Part shown: positions 10,052 through 22,480 of the stretch, one piece after another | How positions within the stretch are numbered: the stretch's first letter is position 1 | How the letters are laid out: each line of letters begins with the position of its first letter | Assembly (NCBI GenBank): GCA_014529385.2 | Contig: CM043948.1 | Span: forward strand, 20,895,951-20,955,950 | Direction: 5' to 3' | DNA length: 60,000 nucleotides | DNA from: Adiantum capillus-veneris | Lineage: Eukaryota > Streptophyta > Polypodiopsida > Polypodiales > Pteridaceae | Translations under genes and position numbers: made by a program | Notes under the pieces: model-generated | The model's input: only the letters and a program-made list of their open reading frames with translations | Told to the model about the DNA's origin: nothing | Databases searched by the model: none

Positions 10052-13000
10052 CTTGGTAGTTTACACCCTCTTGCTCAACCGTTCTGAAGACAAATGGGGA
10101 TACATTGAGAAGACGCAGGACTTCATTCAGTACCTAAACACGTCACAACCACGTATCATAGCTCTGATTATATGTTCGATGGTTCAATACGAAGGTTGAA
10201 AGGGGACAGGACTTACAAGATTTGTGTAGGGTGTCTGCTTGAAGTCACCTGACCATATTCCATCAGTTTGAGATTGTAATAATAGATGCTCATTCTACAA
10301 CAAAATAGCTCTAAAAATAAAAGATCTTGTGTGATCTCAAGCATTTGATGTATTAGACATAATATTATTCTAGACAAATACTAAATATAAAACATGACAT
10401 TGCAAGTAGTTTCTAGTGCATAGAAAATTGAGTCACATTCCTCACATTCGCTTGTGTTAGTATTTATGTTCTATTGACATACTATCAGTCAGGCTGGTCT
10501 ATACCACTCCACCACCTTTGGCAGCCGTTTGTCGACAAAGAAAAAAATGAGCACACATATTTATAGTTGCATATAGGAATGCTTGTTGGTATGTATACTA
10601 TTGTATGCAACATATTGGGTTCATCCTATATCTATGGCGTAGGGATGACAACTAGATTTTTGTCTCCATGTGGGCTGTATGTTTAAATAGAAAGTATTCA
10701 CACATACATATACTTACATACACACATACGTACGTATATGTTCACGTACACACACACATACGTGTATATTCATATACAATAGACATACATACACACACAC
10801 TCACCCACACATACATACATTATCGTACTCATTATATAAACGGTTGGGATATATTTTAATACAATGCTTACTCGCAGCTTACTCCAGACAAGTGGGTTCT
10901 TTGCAAGAAGAACCATGGTCCAGAGGATGGTGTAAGATGTTGATTCATGACCAGCCAACAGAGAAGCAATGATGTTATCAGTAATTTCACTGTTTGTGAG
11001 ATAATTTCCTTGCTCATCTTGAGTCTTTACAAGCACATCCAAGAAGTCATCCTCTTCTGCCTTGGATCCAGCACGCCGACGATGCTCGATGATAGAGAAC
11101 ATAATGTCCGTCAGACTCTTGCGACACTACACAAGAATAGACCAATTAGTAAAGAATGGTGAGAAAGACAAGTTGAGATGTAAACTAAAGCCGTGAAAAT
11201 GAATTTAACACCGAATGCCGTGTTTATTGTGATAAATCACATAGTATAGAATGGCAAGAAAGACGAGTTGAGATGTACCTGCAATGCTTTATGGTAGCTA
11301 AACCCAGGGATGTTGATTGGATATGCCCGCAAACCTCCAATAAGACCTTGTGTAAATGAAGCCATCTTTTTAACAAGAGGATCTGAACTCTTGCTAAAGA
11401 AGGCATCACATATATCGTCAAATGTCACCTGCAAAAATTCCAATAAATCCAAGCTACAAGAAAGGGAGTCCCTGAAACAGCTGGTTAAGCTACAAAAGCT
11501 AGACAAAGAAAATCACCAGCTACCGAGAACTTAGCGCAGATAACAAAGCCATGGCAATTTTGCAAAGCGTAGGTTCTATAACGAAAACAAGGGCGTTAAA
11601 AGAATTTGGATGAGGGAACAATGAGGTCTTTTGAAGGTCTGGCCACACCTAGAATTCATATTTTACACAAAATCATAGGAGTTCGAGGGGAGTCCGAGAA
11701 CCTTGGAATGGTGGAACATCCATAAAGATGATAGTATCCTGTTGTCTAGGAAGTTTTCGTTCATGCATTGACAGGGGCTTCGTCGCATGTATGTGCGCCT
11801 TTGTTCTGCAATTAAGGGGTGCTTAACGACCCTTACAATATTTGTTTCGCCTTTCACAATGAGTACTACCCATCAGCCCTTTGATCAAGCAGCATTTCAA
11901 ACTAGCCAGCACCAATGACCATGATGACCTTTCGGTAGCAGGCCTATGAGCCATCTGTAAAGCATAGGAGGTCTGACTTTTAGGAGTCTGGTTGGTCTAT
12001 ATTGGAGACCACGGAGCTCTTGAACATGTGATGAAGCTAGATGGTAACTAGCATTTGTCGATGGAGCATGCATGCAAGGGCACCTTTGACACTACAGAAC
12101 ACAATGTCATACAGCGATGAAGCTAGATGGTAACTAGCAATTGTCGATGGAGCATGCATGCGAAGGCACCTTTGACACTACAGAGCACGATGTCATACAT
12201 GCTCACCCATAACTCATATGCTCATTGTCTTCAAAGACGGACATCACTGTCAAGAATGGATTGAACCTTGTTATAGAACTAATGGAACACGATGATGATT
12301 AAAAATAGAACTAAAAGAAGCCAACATATTTCCATGATGAGCATGAAACTGACATCTTTCAACTTTGCTCGAAGGTTGATGTTCTTCTCCTCCGCCCATT
12401 CTGCTAAGGTACTCGTAAACCGCTTCTCTAGGCGAAGAAGGGCCTTTTTCAAAGCTGAAGGCTGGCTTATAGCTTCTGCCAGCAGTTTACGCATACGCTT
12501 ATGTTGAACCCCTTCCACTATTCCCATGCAATCGGCACCTAAAAGATTGGGTGAGGGCCACCCTGCTGTGAATGCTGTTCCCTCTGCTTGAGGTCCTAGC
12601 ACAAATTTATTCATCTCTGCACTACAAGTTATTATGCAAGGCACTCCGAACAAGTGTGCTTTATAGATTCCTTTATTTTCTCCTTTATATCTGCAAACAA
12701 AAATTGAAGCATCTCATTACAAAATTCAACAGATGGAACATAAGGTTTTCAAGCAAATGAGAGAGAAAATGAAAGGAAAGATAACGCTACATGTTGTGAT
12801 ACAAGAAGCTACAACACTTATATAAAAGGCTAGAGCAATTGGTCATACAACACCAAACTGCTTAAACAGTTGCAAGGTATAGCTTTATAGGATCGTAGGC
12901 CATACAATATGGTGCCCTTTGAGTTGAGGCTTAGTAACCCGACTGCACCACCCTTCAGGAATGTATTTCCCCCTTCTACACCTCCAATTAAAGGCACCTT

Positions 13001-13926
13001 GTCAAGCATGTTCTGAGTTACAAACCTGACTTGTGAGTTTTGATGGAGCCGAAATTTGCACACCGAGAGCAACACATGAGCAATAATTAACTCCACCACA
13101 TGCATGTAGAGTAGTTGATGATAAGTCAACCTTCTTAATGAATTGTCTCATGTTAGATTGTGGGCGGTACTTTCACCAGAAGTTTTGGACAAATTCTCAC
13201 AATAATTCCCACATTGTGACTTACCTCAACATTATGAGCTTCTGTGCGGGAGGCACTCCATACCTAGCTAGGTACGATTGGGGGCAGGGGACCGCCGGCC
13301 CGGTGGGCCCCCTTGCCCCCAATTGTACCTAGCTAGGTATGCGGTGCCTCTCGAGCAGAAGCTCATGATGTTATTCATTGTATGAAAAACACTAGAAAAG
13401 ACTCCGTTTTCCTACATGAGAAAATTTATAAATCTTCTTGTGTTCAAATAAAAAATTGAAGAGTCGCTATCGTGCGCGGTAAGATGCCTTGGTAGCTAAT
13501 AAAACCCTCTATAGCTTATGCTTCTAAACAATCAGCTTACACCTTGGAAACCTGAAGGTGTATCATGAAAAATGTTTCATCAGTAGGGGGGTATATTCCC
13601 CTATCATTGCACCTCTTAGAAGAGGACTATACCAACAACTCCCCACCATACATAAAGAGTCCAAACATAAAACTTGTCCTTTATCCCTGCTGGCGTTGCA
13701 CACATGCTCTTTGCTTCCAGATTTCCTTCACACAAGTTGGCACTTCCTTTGACAGCCTTCATAGAACGTCAATTTGTTTTCTTGGTCTAGAATTGGCGAA
13801 TCGTCTGCATGTGGGCAACGGAGATGCGGTTTATTCCTTGGCTTTAGATCTTTTCAATTTGTTCAGATCGCATCTAAAGCTTACTTTTCGTTGTAGATTT
13901 AACGCTGCCTTTGTTTTGGATACAGT

Positions 13927-13995
<69 letters not shown>

Positions 13996-14255
13996 GTTGA
14001 GAAGGCATAGTACCGCGAGAGGAATGCCTTGCGAAAATAGGCCTCGGGATCGCGCCTGAAGAGACCCACAAAGGAAAGCATGTCGCCGATGACGGGCCAG
14101 CCAAGAGAGCCTGGCGGCAGCTTGCAGCCGGGCGGAATGGCGGAGGGCGAGGGCAGATACCACCATTCGTTGGCCTTCTTCGACACCCACGTCACAACCA
14201 CCACCACAGCCGCCACCACTGCCGCCAGCGGAATAGTGCTACCACTCCACTCCAT
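10052..14255 (-). CDS. Cytochrome P450, CYP85 clan, CYP88-like; six exons, 3' part missing
   Basis: Exons on the minus strand: 14255-14014, 12690-12312, 11428-11279, 11126-10872, 10294-10217 and 10133-10052, about 395 codons. ATG 14255 gives MEWSGSTIPL and a hydrophobic anchor (AAVVAAVVVVVTWV), then the Pro-rich hinge and LPPGSLGWPVIGDMLSF. Exon 2 gives a GIYKAHLFG strand and C-helix HKRMRKL; exon 3 NIPGFSYHKALQ; exon 4 the I-helix oxygen-binding motif LLAGHESTSY; exon 6 the K-helix ExxR (NEVLRLLNVSPFVFR). Phases join cleanly; the exon 2 donor (GTTCTA) is weak. The GWP, FSYH and RLLNVSPFVF signatures resemble CYP88 (ent-kaurenoic acid oxidase, gibberellin pathway, ER membrane), but other CYP85-clan families remain possible. 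The last about 100 residues, with the Cys heme ligand, are not visible. The gene may continue beyond the left edge or be truncated. Confidence 0.8.
10690..10830. repeat. Imperfect (TACA/CATA)n microsatellite in P450 intron 4
   Basis: Alternating ACACATACATA-type units, with interruptions, lie just 3' (minus strand) of the I-helix exon. The tract can form Z-DNA or cruciforms but has no other visible role. Confidence 0.8.
12030..12201. repeat. 86-bp tandem duplication in P450 intron 2
   Basis: Units 12030-12115 and 12116-12201 start GATGAAGCTAGATGGTAACT and differ at about five positions. Each contains GGAGCATGCATGC. It is intronic and noncoding. Confidence 0.9.
13228..13372. repeat. Foldback / MITE-like inverted repeat in P450 intron 1
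   Basis: Two arms of about 72 bp (13228-13299 and 13301-13372) are imperfect reverse complements, roughly 85% by eye. Arms begin AACATTATGAGCTTCTG, and the right-arm end read in reverse complement begins AACATCATGAGCTTCTG. Each arm contains the 14-bp palindrome TACCTAGCTAGGTA and a G-rich run. No clear flanking target duplication was found. If transcribed within the intron it would form a long hairpin. Confidence 0.85.
13929..13992. repeat. (TC)32 microsatellite in P450 intron 1
   Basis: 64 bases of perfect TC on the plus strand ((GA)n on the gene's strand) start about 20 bases after the intron 1 donor site. Apparent Arg-Glu repeat proteins here are only frame readings of this tract. Confidence 0.95.
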
Positions 14256-15152
14256 CTTCACTGCTTCAAAGTTGAGAATGTCTGCGAAGCCATTTTTTAA
14301 TAGCGCAAGGTCTTGAAAGATTCCCCTTCGACCCCCCTGCAACAAGGCGCCAAGGCGCAACTTCTGGCCCTTTCGAGGCAAATTCGGGCGTATGAAATTA
14401 AAAAAAAAAAATCGTAGGCTTGTACCGGATTGTATCCGATCCAATTTCCAGATATTATTCTTTCTTTTTGGACTACATAAGGAAAAGGCATTCCTAAATG
14501 GCACCCCGTTAAAAAAAATCATTACTTGGAAGATGCCTCGGCATCTCCAAATTAATGTCTTTTCTATGTTGACGACTCATCAATAATGCACGCAGGCGTA
14601 GAGTGTCGTGTACTCAGGAAAGCCTCGATGCGTACGATTCTAAGAGCAAAACAGACTCTCGCAGGCACCACTCTCGCAAGCAGGAGGTAAAGAGCATCTA
14701 CGGAAGCACTCTCGGACTTAGAGAGAGAGAGAGAGAGACCATGCGAGATCTTGCAAGCAAGAAGAAGAAGAGACAGCACGCATGTATGCTCGGCCTCGCC
14801 CTTTGTTTACCCCTTCGTTCTCTCCCTCCACGCCCTCATCGAATCGTTGCCCTCATGTGGAGAGATGATCCAAGATTTAGCATGGCACCCACGTGTGTGA
14901 TAGTCCAAAACCTCACAATCCTTTCTACTAACCATGATGATTTATCCCTTCCCTTTTACTTAGAAACTTAATGATCCCACTTTTTGATTTTCTACAATTG
15001 CGTACCCCCTAGTGGCTTTAAAAAAATTAAAAAGTATTCATAATTCAAAGATCCCTGAATAACAATATAAACAATGTGCTAGTCTATAGCAGGTAGCAAC
15101 AAGCAATGACAAAGCAACAGTATTAATTGGACGTGAGAAAGATGGATACAAC

Positions 15153-15186
<34 letters not shown>

Positions 15187-16330
15187 TAAGGACACTTTAA
15201 AAGGAAGACAACGATAAAGAAAAAATAAAATAAAAGAGAAACACAATTATACAATGTGAAGTAGATCACCTCTTTATATGGACACAAAAGGTCTTTTGAT
15301 TTTCCACCTTCATCTATCTTTTCATTTCCTAAACTCACTCTTTACTTAGTCACTTAATATGTTTTGAAAGACTTTTTATTTTTTCAAGATTGGGGAGACC
15401 TAAGGAGTCCTTTATAGAGAGTTGGATTTTTGGTGCAATTGTGGACCATTGGATAAAGCTTCGAGATTAGTGCCACAAGGCAAAAAACTTTTTTTTAAAA
15501 TATTTCTTCCAGGTCCTTGTGAGAGGTGTTGACATTTGTGTATCTCTCTCTTTAAAGAAGACATTGAAATATTGGTTTGGTTATTATTTTTTATGCTTTG
15601 GAATATATTGTAATCTAAATGAGTCATTGTTACACTTGTTTCCAAAAAGTGTATTTGTGACGAAAAAAATTTAAATGCTACTGTCACTTTCTCATTTTTC
15701 CTCTCACAAAGAACCTTCTTATTATTAAATTCCTCTCAATAGCATTATGTAGGCCATAGTGAACTTTCACCTTGTTTTATCTCTAGTGAGAGTTGCTGGC
15801 AGCTGCTAGGCTAGTGGGGGGCATCACATCACTTGGGTGTATGGCCTTACTAAAAAAGGCACTCTTAGTGGTCACGAGGGGTCAATGTATGCAGGCCTAG
15901 AAACTAGAACAAGAGTGAGAGAGAGGTACAGTGAGTGTCACAAGCAAAGTTTTTGGTGGCCAAAATCTGTAAACGAGCACTCGAGCACCACCATAGGCCC
16001 ACCATGCTACTATACATTTGCATCGGCTCCTTCACCCGTTGCTACTAAAACATGAGTGATCCCCTCTCTTCATGTTAGAAGCCGTCCTCCAACGGCTAGG
16101 TAGCAAGAACTTGTCTTCCTAGCTTGCATGCTACTCAAATTTGTCTTTTCCAGTTGACCTCATCTAAACGACCCTCTCTCTACCTTTCTCGTTCTAATTG
16201 GTAGTGTTGCTACCTGCGTGTGCTCAACATTAGCTGATATAAAACAACATTGTAACTTCACTACTTCTACATTGGCATGCATGCATGTTCGGGGGGGGCG
16301 GGGGGGGGGGCAAACGACTTCCTAGAGACA
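14256..16330. other. Upstream intergenic region of the P450 gene
   Basis: No coding features recognised. (GA)n tracts occur at 14719-14737 and 15153-15184; on the gene's strand these are CT-rich, like plant pyrimidine patches. No convincing TATA box was found close to the start codon. AT-rich sequence fills 15000-15750. Confidence 0.5.
16291..16310 (+). repeat. G-run (8 G, C, 11 G)
   Basis: Nineteen of twenty bases are G, next to GCATGCATGCATG. It could form a G-quadruplex. It lies at the left edge of the recognisable E3 sequence. Confidence 0.7.
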
Positions 16331-16335
16331 GAACC

Positions 16336-17064
16336 TTAATAGAAACAAACAAACCTTAAACATTTCTTATGGCCTCCAAAATGCACCATTTGACCAATGG
16401 CATTTACTATCATGTTCCAGCTCGATTGAATTGCTGTTGCACAGCCTTGAGTGATTACATCTGGATCTGTGTTATCCGTTTCATAGGCTATCACTAGGGA
16501 TGGATATGGTAAAGCAGCTCTATCCGGTTTCTTTATCACCAGTCTTCCCTTAAGAGGCGTTGTCTGCAACCGATGTAGTTGATCTAGCTTGACAATTACC
16601 GTGTTATTGGCCTCTTGTACAGAGCTACTACCTGAAACCTGGTTAGCTTATGCAGTTCTGGTGGCTTTAGTTTGTTGGTTAGTAGTGTTAGTGCAATCAG
16701 CATGTGTCTGCGTTTCTTGTGTTTGCTGCTCAGTGATGGTCTCTGTACTTATTTATTTTTTATTCCTTGCTTAAAATTCTTGTATTAAATCCAACGTTCT
16801 AGGCCTTTTATCACTAGAACCAGTATCTGTGTCAGTAATTGGGTGCTTCTCCACTACCGACTATTTTTCCTTACCATAACCAATATCTGTGTCAGTAGTT
16901 GGGCGCTTCTTCCCTACCAACTCTTTGCCCTTGCTTGAGCTAGTATCTGTGTGAGTAGCTGGGTACTTCTCTCCTACCAACTCTTTGCCGTTGCCTTTGT
17001 CCCCAGAAGGCTTTGATGAGCTTCCCTTTCTCTGTGGTCTATTGTGAGTCAATTCTATCAGACC
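16336..17064 (-). pseudogene. E3 extra ORF, distal part (left of E2)
   Basis: This is the continuation of the ORF at 25909-27279 on the other side of E2. It contains two to three degenerate copies of a 20-21 residue unit of the type GKELVGEKYPATHTDTSSSK (16800-17000). A Q/T-rich stretch follows (TITEQQTQETQTHADCTNTT), then LVIKKPDRAALPYPSLVIAYET near 16500. At least two in-frame stops and a frameshift next to the E2 insertion are present. I recognise no catalytic domain. The position after integrase is where some plant gypsy lineages carry an additional or env-like gene. Confidence 0.55.
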
Positions 17065-17069
17065 CAGTT

Positions 17070-18613
17070 TGTAATGGAATTGGCCTATTTAACTTGAGAG
17101 TAGCGGAAATTAATGAGAGTACTTTTGAGAAATTACTTTGTGAGCATAGCGGGTGAACATAATTAAAGATAGCAACATAATCATAGCAATTAGTTAACTT
17201 GGCATGAACAATACTTTTGCAAGAGAGAGAATTTAGAGAACATGACAACAGTTGAGGACCGGATTTATGTGGAGCCGGTCCCCCCTCCAATAGGCATTTG
17301 TATTATGATTCCTCCCATTAAGAGAGACTTGTTACAATACAATCTTTGTGTTCCTTGTGACCTAGGTGATGCAATGAAGATGGAAAGCTTCATGCATCAC
17401 AAGCATAACATAAACTTTGAAGAAATCTTTAACTATCCCAAGCATCAGTCCCAAGACCTCAAACACCTTCGAAGGTGGAGAGAGCTAGCAGGGAATGAGG
17501 GCAGGGAAGAGGAAGAAGAAACATTTCATAGGAGAAAGGATTAGTTTCTCACTTATCATCTTCTTGCTAGCATAGTAATGAAGATGGAGAAGATGGCAAG
17601 CTTAAGCATTGAAGCATGGCTCTTGGTTGGATTTGCACTCCATAGCCAAGAGTGTTGGTGTAGGCTCTCAACCTCTACTTTCTTGGAGAAGGAGAGGGAG
17701 CTCTTGCAATTTGCACAATGCATAATGAGAGTGTGTGGGAGAGTATACCCCCTAAGCAACCCCCTAGCTTTCTTTGGTCGACCCCCCCTTGTAGCTCATG
17801 CTTGAAGCTCATTGGACCCCTCCAAGTCAATCACAAGCAGGAGGCATTACAAGCAACAAGGGTAGCCTTGGGACAAGTGTCCCCTTTCCTCTTTGAGAGA
17901 GAGGACTTGATAAATGAAAAGACAATTAATTAAATCTCCTAAATTATCATTGGACCCCTTGGGTGGCCAACCAATAGGCTTCAAGCACACCATGAGGGCA
18001 ACATGAGGAGGAACTTGAAAGGTGTCCCCTTTGCTTTCTTTGTACCAAGTAGGCCTTGTGTGAGTATGTGGGTGTTCTCTCTCATCCCCCCTCATGTAGG
18101 GCTTGCCCCCTCCTTGCAGGGATTAGATATTTGACTTTTAACACCTCAAGCCCCTCAAGCTTAGGCCCAATTCCCACCACAAGCTTGGGCCTTAAGCACT
18201 TCAAGCTTGGGCTAGGTTCTCACCTCAAGTACAGCCCTAGTATCTCAAGCATGTCAAGCACCTCAAGCATCTTAGTCATCAAGCATGACAAGCACCTCAA
18301 GCACCTTAATCTTGGGCCGCGTTCCCACCTCAAGCATATCCCTAGCTTACCTAAGGTCAAAGGACTTTTACACTCATTATTGGAGGTACTCTTCAATGAA
18401 GCTAACCCGAAGGTCTTATGCTCCATTGGTTAGCCTTGCTCTTTGATAGACCATCTCTCATTTGGGTCCCTTTACCATTGGCCACGCGTTGAGATAGATC
18501 TATAAGCACATGTCTATATCTTAACCATTGTTCCCATATATTCTCCCACATTAAGTTATCAGTTTAATATGAGAAAATCATTTGGGTTGGTTAGATATTA
18601 GATTTTATGATTA
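17070..18613 (-). repeat. E2 3' LTR, about 1.54 kb
   Basis: It matches 24334-25903. On the plus strand it begins TGTAATGGAATTGGCC and ends near TTTATGATTA. A stretch near 18140-18350 is built from degenerate CCTCAAGCNNNTCAAGC units. The encoded short frames carry stops in one or other copy, so it is not a gene. Confidence 0.9.
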
Positions 18614-18623
18614 CCTCTCTCTT
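18614..18623 (-). other. E2 polypurine tract
   Basis: On the minus strand AAGAGAGAGG lies immediately before the 3' LTR start. Confidence 0.8.
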
Positions 18624-18970
18624 GAAATCATAGTCGTCCTCAACTATGACATAGAAGAGATAAAGCCTTAGTCATTTGTCAATTTTACTTAGCGGACAAA
18701 GGATCCCTTTTTTACCCCACGACATCTTTCCAAGATGGATGACTAATCCATTTGGTTCTTGAGAGACATAGCTGCCGCAAGCATGTCTGCTCTTTAGTCC
18801 ATTTCATTCTCCCAAAGTAGAGTGACAAATTCTACTTTGTGTTTGAGAGACGTCGTCATCACAAACATGATTCTAAGCATGTATACTATTTAAATTTGTG
18901 CACAATTAAAAAGAGAACTAGTTTTATAAGACAAAAGCACGGGTCATTTAAAATAAATTTGTACATTTGC

Positions 18971-20338
18971 TTACTCTAATGTAGCATTGTAAGAATTGAC
19001 AAGGTTCATAATATCCTTAAGTTGTATTCCTTGCATCCATCTAGCATCTTCAAAAGGATAACTTTTGAACTTAATAAGATACCATCGGATAATCTTACCA
19101 TGTCATAGTACCTTGTCTTCATGCCGAAGGATAGCTTCAGGTTGTAGCACCTCTTCTTGGTCTTCCACTTCAGGAGGGTCTTCGATAATTGGTTCACTTG
19201 GTGGCTCTCCTTTATAGGGATTAAGTAGGCTCACATGAAAGGCATTTTGTATGAGCCAATGGTTGGGCAACTTGAGCTGGTAAGCCGTCTCATTGGTGGG
19301 CTTCAAAATTTGGAAAGGACCATAGTATCTTTTTGCTAGCTTAGCATAATACTTTTGATGGCCCGTAGGATTTTTGCCCGTGGTTTGCCTTAATCGAGCC
19401 TTAGGAAGCTTAAGCAAGACTCAATCATTTTCTTTGAATGTTAAGGCCCTTTTGTGCTTGTCAGCAACAACTTTTTGCCTTTGTTGAGAGATGGATATAG
19501 CCTCCTTAATCTTTTGAAAAGATTCTTGTAGGTCACGGCTATACTCATCGGCGGCAAAGATCTTCACATGTACTTTGAGTAGCAAGGGCCTTTTAGGTCT
19601 TTCCTCAATGATCTCGAAAGGTACTTTTCCCGTAGAAGTATGTACAGTATTATTGTAGGTATACTCTACAAGAGGTAAGTATTTTTCCCATTGTGAGCGT
19701 TCATCTACTTTTGTAACATAAGTCTTGAGTAGATCGAGTATCGTAAGATTGACTATCTCACTTTGGCCATCCGTTTGTGGGTGATAGACCAAAGAGAAAT
19801 TCAATCTTGTTCCTAGATTTTCAAAGAGACCTTTCCAAAAATTACTACTCATTCTAGGATCTCTATATGACACATTGGATGTGGGTAACCCATGGTGTTT
19901 GAAAATCTGAGATATGAAGAGAGTTGCCATTTGGTGTGCCTTAATAAAATTTTTGACAGGAATAAAGTGCGCTTGCTTGCTAAACCTGTCGACTATTATC
20001 CATATTCCTGTATTCCCATGGATAGACTTGGGCAATCCAAAGATGAAATCCATGGATATACTCTCCCATGGTGAATTTGGGATAGGCAATGGATGGAGTA
20101 ATCTAGGTTGCTTCCCTCTATCATATTTGGTCTTTTGGCATACTACCCATTTTGAAACATACTCTTGTATGTCCACTTTCATGGTAGGCCAATATAAATA
20201 TGTCTCTACTCCTGGGAGAGTAGGTTGAATACCTCTATGCCCTACATAGGAAGGATCATGGGATTCATACATAACTTTCTCATGAAGGGAATGGGTAGCA
20301 CATAGCCTATTGTCGTGGAGAAGATAACCATCTTGCAA
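18971..20338 (-). pseudogene. E2 integrase with chromodomain
   Basis: HHCC zinc region (VGHRG, then WVVCQKTKYD), core Asp in SMDFIFGLP, second core position SYRDPRMSS where the catalytic Asp is Tyr, and Glu in GQSEIVN. The frame shifts near 19420; the GPF-like part RYYGPFQILKP and AFHVSLLNPY follow. The chromodomain begins PEAILRHEDKVL and is cut by TGA 19103-19105, beyond which RWYLIKFKSYPFEDARWM stays in frame to a TAA at 18971-18973. The second catalytic Asp to Tyr change plus the breaks make it inactive. Confidence 0.9.
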
Positions 20339-22480
20339 GATGAATGGTCCTCTTTCTTCCCAAAAGCAAGGGCTGACATTATGTCTCTAAAGTCAGGGTC
20401 AGTAGCATACTCATCTATCATAGAAGATAGATCATTGTGAGTAGCTATAGACACCGCATTAACTTTTGGTTGTCGTGAAAGTGCATCAGCCACTTGATTG
20501 TGCTTACCAGCAATGTGAGCACTATGGAAATTAAATTGCGAAAGAAAATTTTCCCACCTCATTTGTTTGTCGGAAAGCTTGATTTGTGTCATGAAATACT
20601 TAAGACTTTGGTGGTCGGTTCGTAGAATAAATGGAGTCCCCAATATGTAGTGCTTCCATGCGTCTAGGGCATGTAGAATAGCTAATATCTCTTTCTCATA
20701 AATGCCCAAGACTCGTTCATCCGTATTGAGCCTTCGGCTCTCATATGCTATGGCATGCCCTTCTTGAAGCAAAACTGCTCCAAGGCAATCACCACAAGCT
20801 CACATTGGACCTCAAAACTGCTCTTTCTCATAAATGCCCAAGACTCGTTCATCCGTATTGAGCCTTCGGCTCTCATATGCTATGGCATGCCCTTCTTGAA
20901 GCAAAACTGCTCCAAGGCAATCACCACAAGCTCACATTGGACCTCAAATGGCTTTGAGAGATTTGGAAGCATGAGTACTGGTTGGGAAGTAAGCTTCTCT
21001 TTGAGCTTATCAAAAGCATTTTGCTCCTTAGCAGTCCATTCATACTTAACGTTCTTCTTAGTTAAGTCATGTAGTGTCCTGCTACTTGAGAGAATTTTGC
21101 TAACTATGAAGCGTCTATAGTATACGCACATACCAATAAAGCTTCTTAGCTCATGTGGATTCCTTGGATTAGGCCATGCTTTTATTACCTCTAACTTTGA
21201 TGGATCCATACGGATTCCATCTTGAGAGATAATATGACCTAAGTATTGAATCTCTTGAAGGAAAATTTCACTTTTCTTTTGGTTGAGAAAAAGCTTATTC
21301 TCCCTCAATGCTTGAAAAATCACTTGGAGATGTTGCTTATGTTCCTCCAAAGACTTGGAGTAGATGATGATATCATCAAAGAACACTCCAGTGAATTTAC
21401 GATAAGGTCTAAAAATTTTCTCCATTAGGCGATTGAACGTAGTTGGTGCATTAGTCAAGCCAAAAGGCACGATTAGATATTCATAAAGACCAAACATTGT
21501 GCGAAACGCGGTCTTTAGGATATCTTCATCCACTATCTTTATTTGATGATAGCCACTTTTAAGGTCAATCCTATTGAAGTAGGTAGAGCCTTGTAGCTTA
21601 TCAAACATATCTTCTACACGAGGCTCGAGAAGTCTGTTTTTGATAGTAATATGGTTTAGTGCTCGATAGTCTACACACATACGATATGTACCATCTTTAT
21701 TTTGCACTAAAAGGACTGGAGAACAAAAGGGAGAGGAACTACGCCTCACCATCCCTTTGTCTACCAATTCCTGTACTTGCCTCATGATCTCCTCTTGTTG
21801 AGCTTGTGAGACTCGATAAGGAGACTTGTTAGGAGGTGAGCTTCTTGGAAGGAGCTCAATGCGATGGTCATCATCCCCTTGTTTTGGAGGTAAGTCCATA
21901 GGGATATCATCCATGAACACATCTTGGAATCCTTCTAGAAAATTAGACAAGTCTGCCTCTTCTTGATTCCTACCATGTACATTTGATGAAACAATAGGAT
22001 CTTTTAGAGACTCTTTGATAAAAATCATGTACACAAAAACTGAGCTCTTCATTGACTTATCAAAATCATGAAGATTTACAAGTGGAATAGTTTGACCACT
22101 CTCACTAGCATCTATATACATGTTCTTTCCCCTGTAGGTGAAGTAGATTCTCCTTTTAAGGAACTTCATATTGGCAGCCATGTGATCAAACCATGGCGCC
22201 CCTACGATAGTATCCTCATGTTGGAGAGGAGAGATGAAAAAGTCTTCTTTGTCAACATAGCTTTGGACATGAAGCCTCAACTTCCCAATCAAGGGAGTAA
22301 CGGATGCTTGTTGTCCCTTGAAAGTTGTGTCAACCGTTACCATATCTCCCATCTCAAAAGCTTGAAAGCCCAACTTGGTGGCCAACTCCATTGATATGAA
22401 GTTGTGAGTAGATCTAGGGTCAAACAAGATGAAGGCATCATGCTCTCTTACCTTTCCCCAAGCATAGGAAAGTGATGATC
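20242..22480 (-). pseudogene. E2 protease-RT-RNase H
   Basis: One long frame from 22820 to 20880 links the gag zinc knuckle to protease and RT. Protease has FDPRSTHNFIS and IVGAPWF. RT motifs are PVLLVQNKDGTYRMCVDYRAL, FNRIDLKSGYHQIK (first Asp intact), VPFGLTNAPTTFN and GVFFDDIIIYS (Asp pair intact), then YLGHIISQDGI. RNase H starts at PFEVQC, where a one-base loss shifts the frame. It resumes at 20772 with GHAIAYESRRL, EKEILAILHAL and LRTDHQSLKY, ending VADALSRQP near 20470. A 132-bp tandem duplication straddles the RNase H break. RT looks the best preserved part of this element. Confidence 0.9.
20689..20948. repeat. 132-bp tandem duplication in E2 RNase H
   Basis: Copies start at 20689 and 20821 (period 132). 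They are identical over about 128 bases, ending CATTGGACCTCAAA. The period is a multiple of three, but the region also carries a one-base frameshift. Confidence 0.95.

Noticed and set aside
13831-14190. Arg-Glu repeat proteins across (TC)n/(GA)n tracts (also 41873-42094 and 48990-49070)
   Set aside because: These are translations of dinucleotide microsatellites; the real features are the P450 exon/intron 1 and the E6 LTRs.
16286-16310. G-run as the E3 polypurine tract
   Set aside because: E3 is on the minus strand, where this run is C, so it cannot serve as the purine primer.
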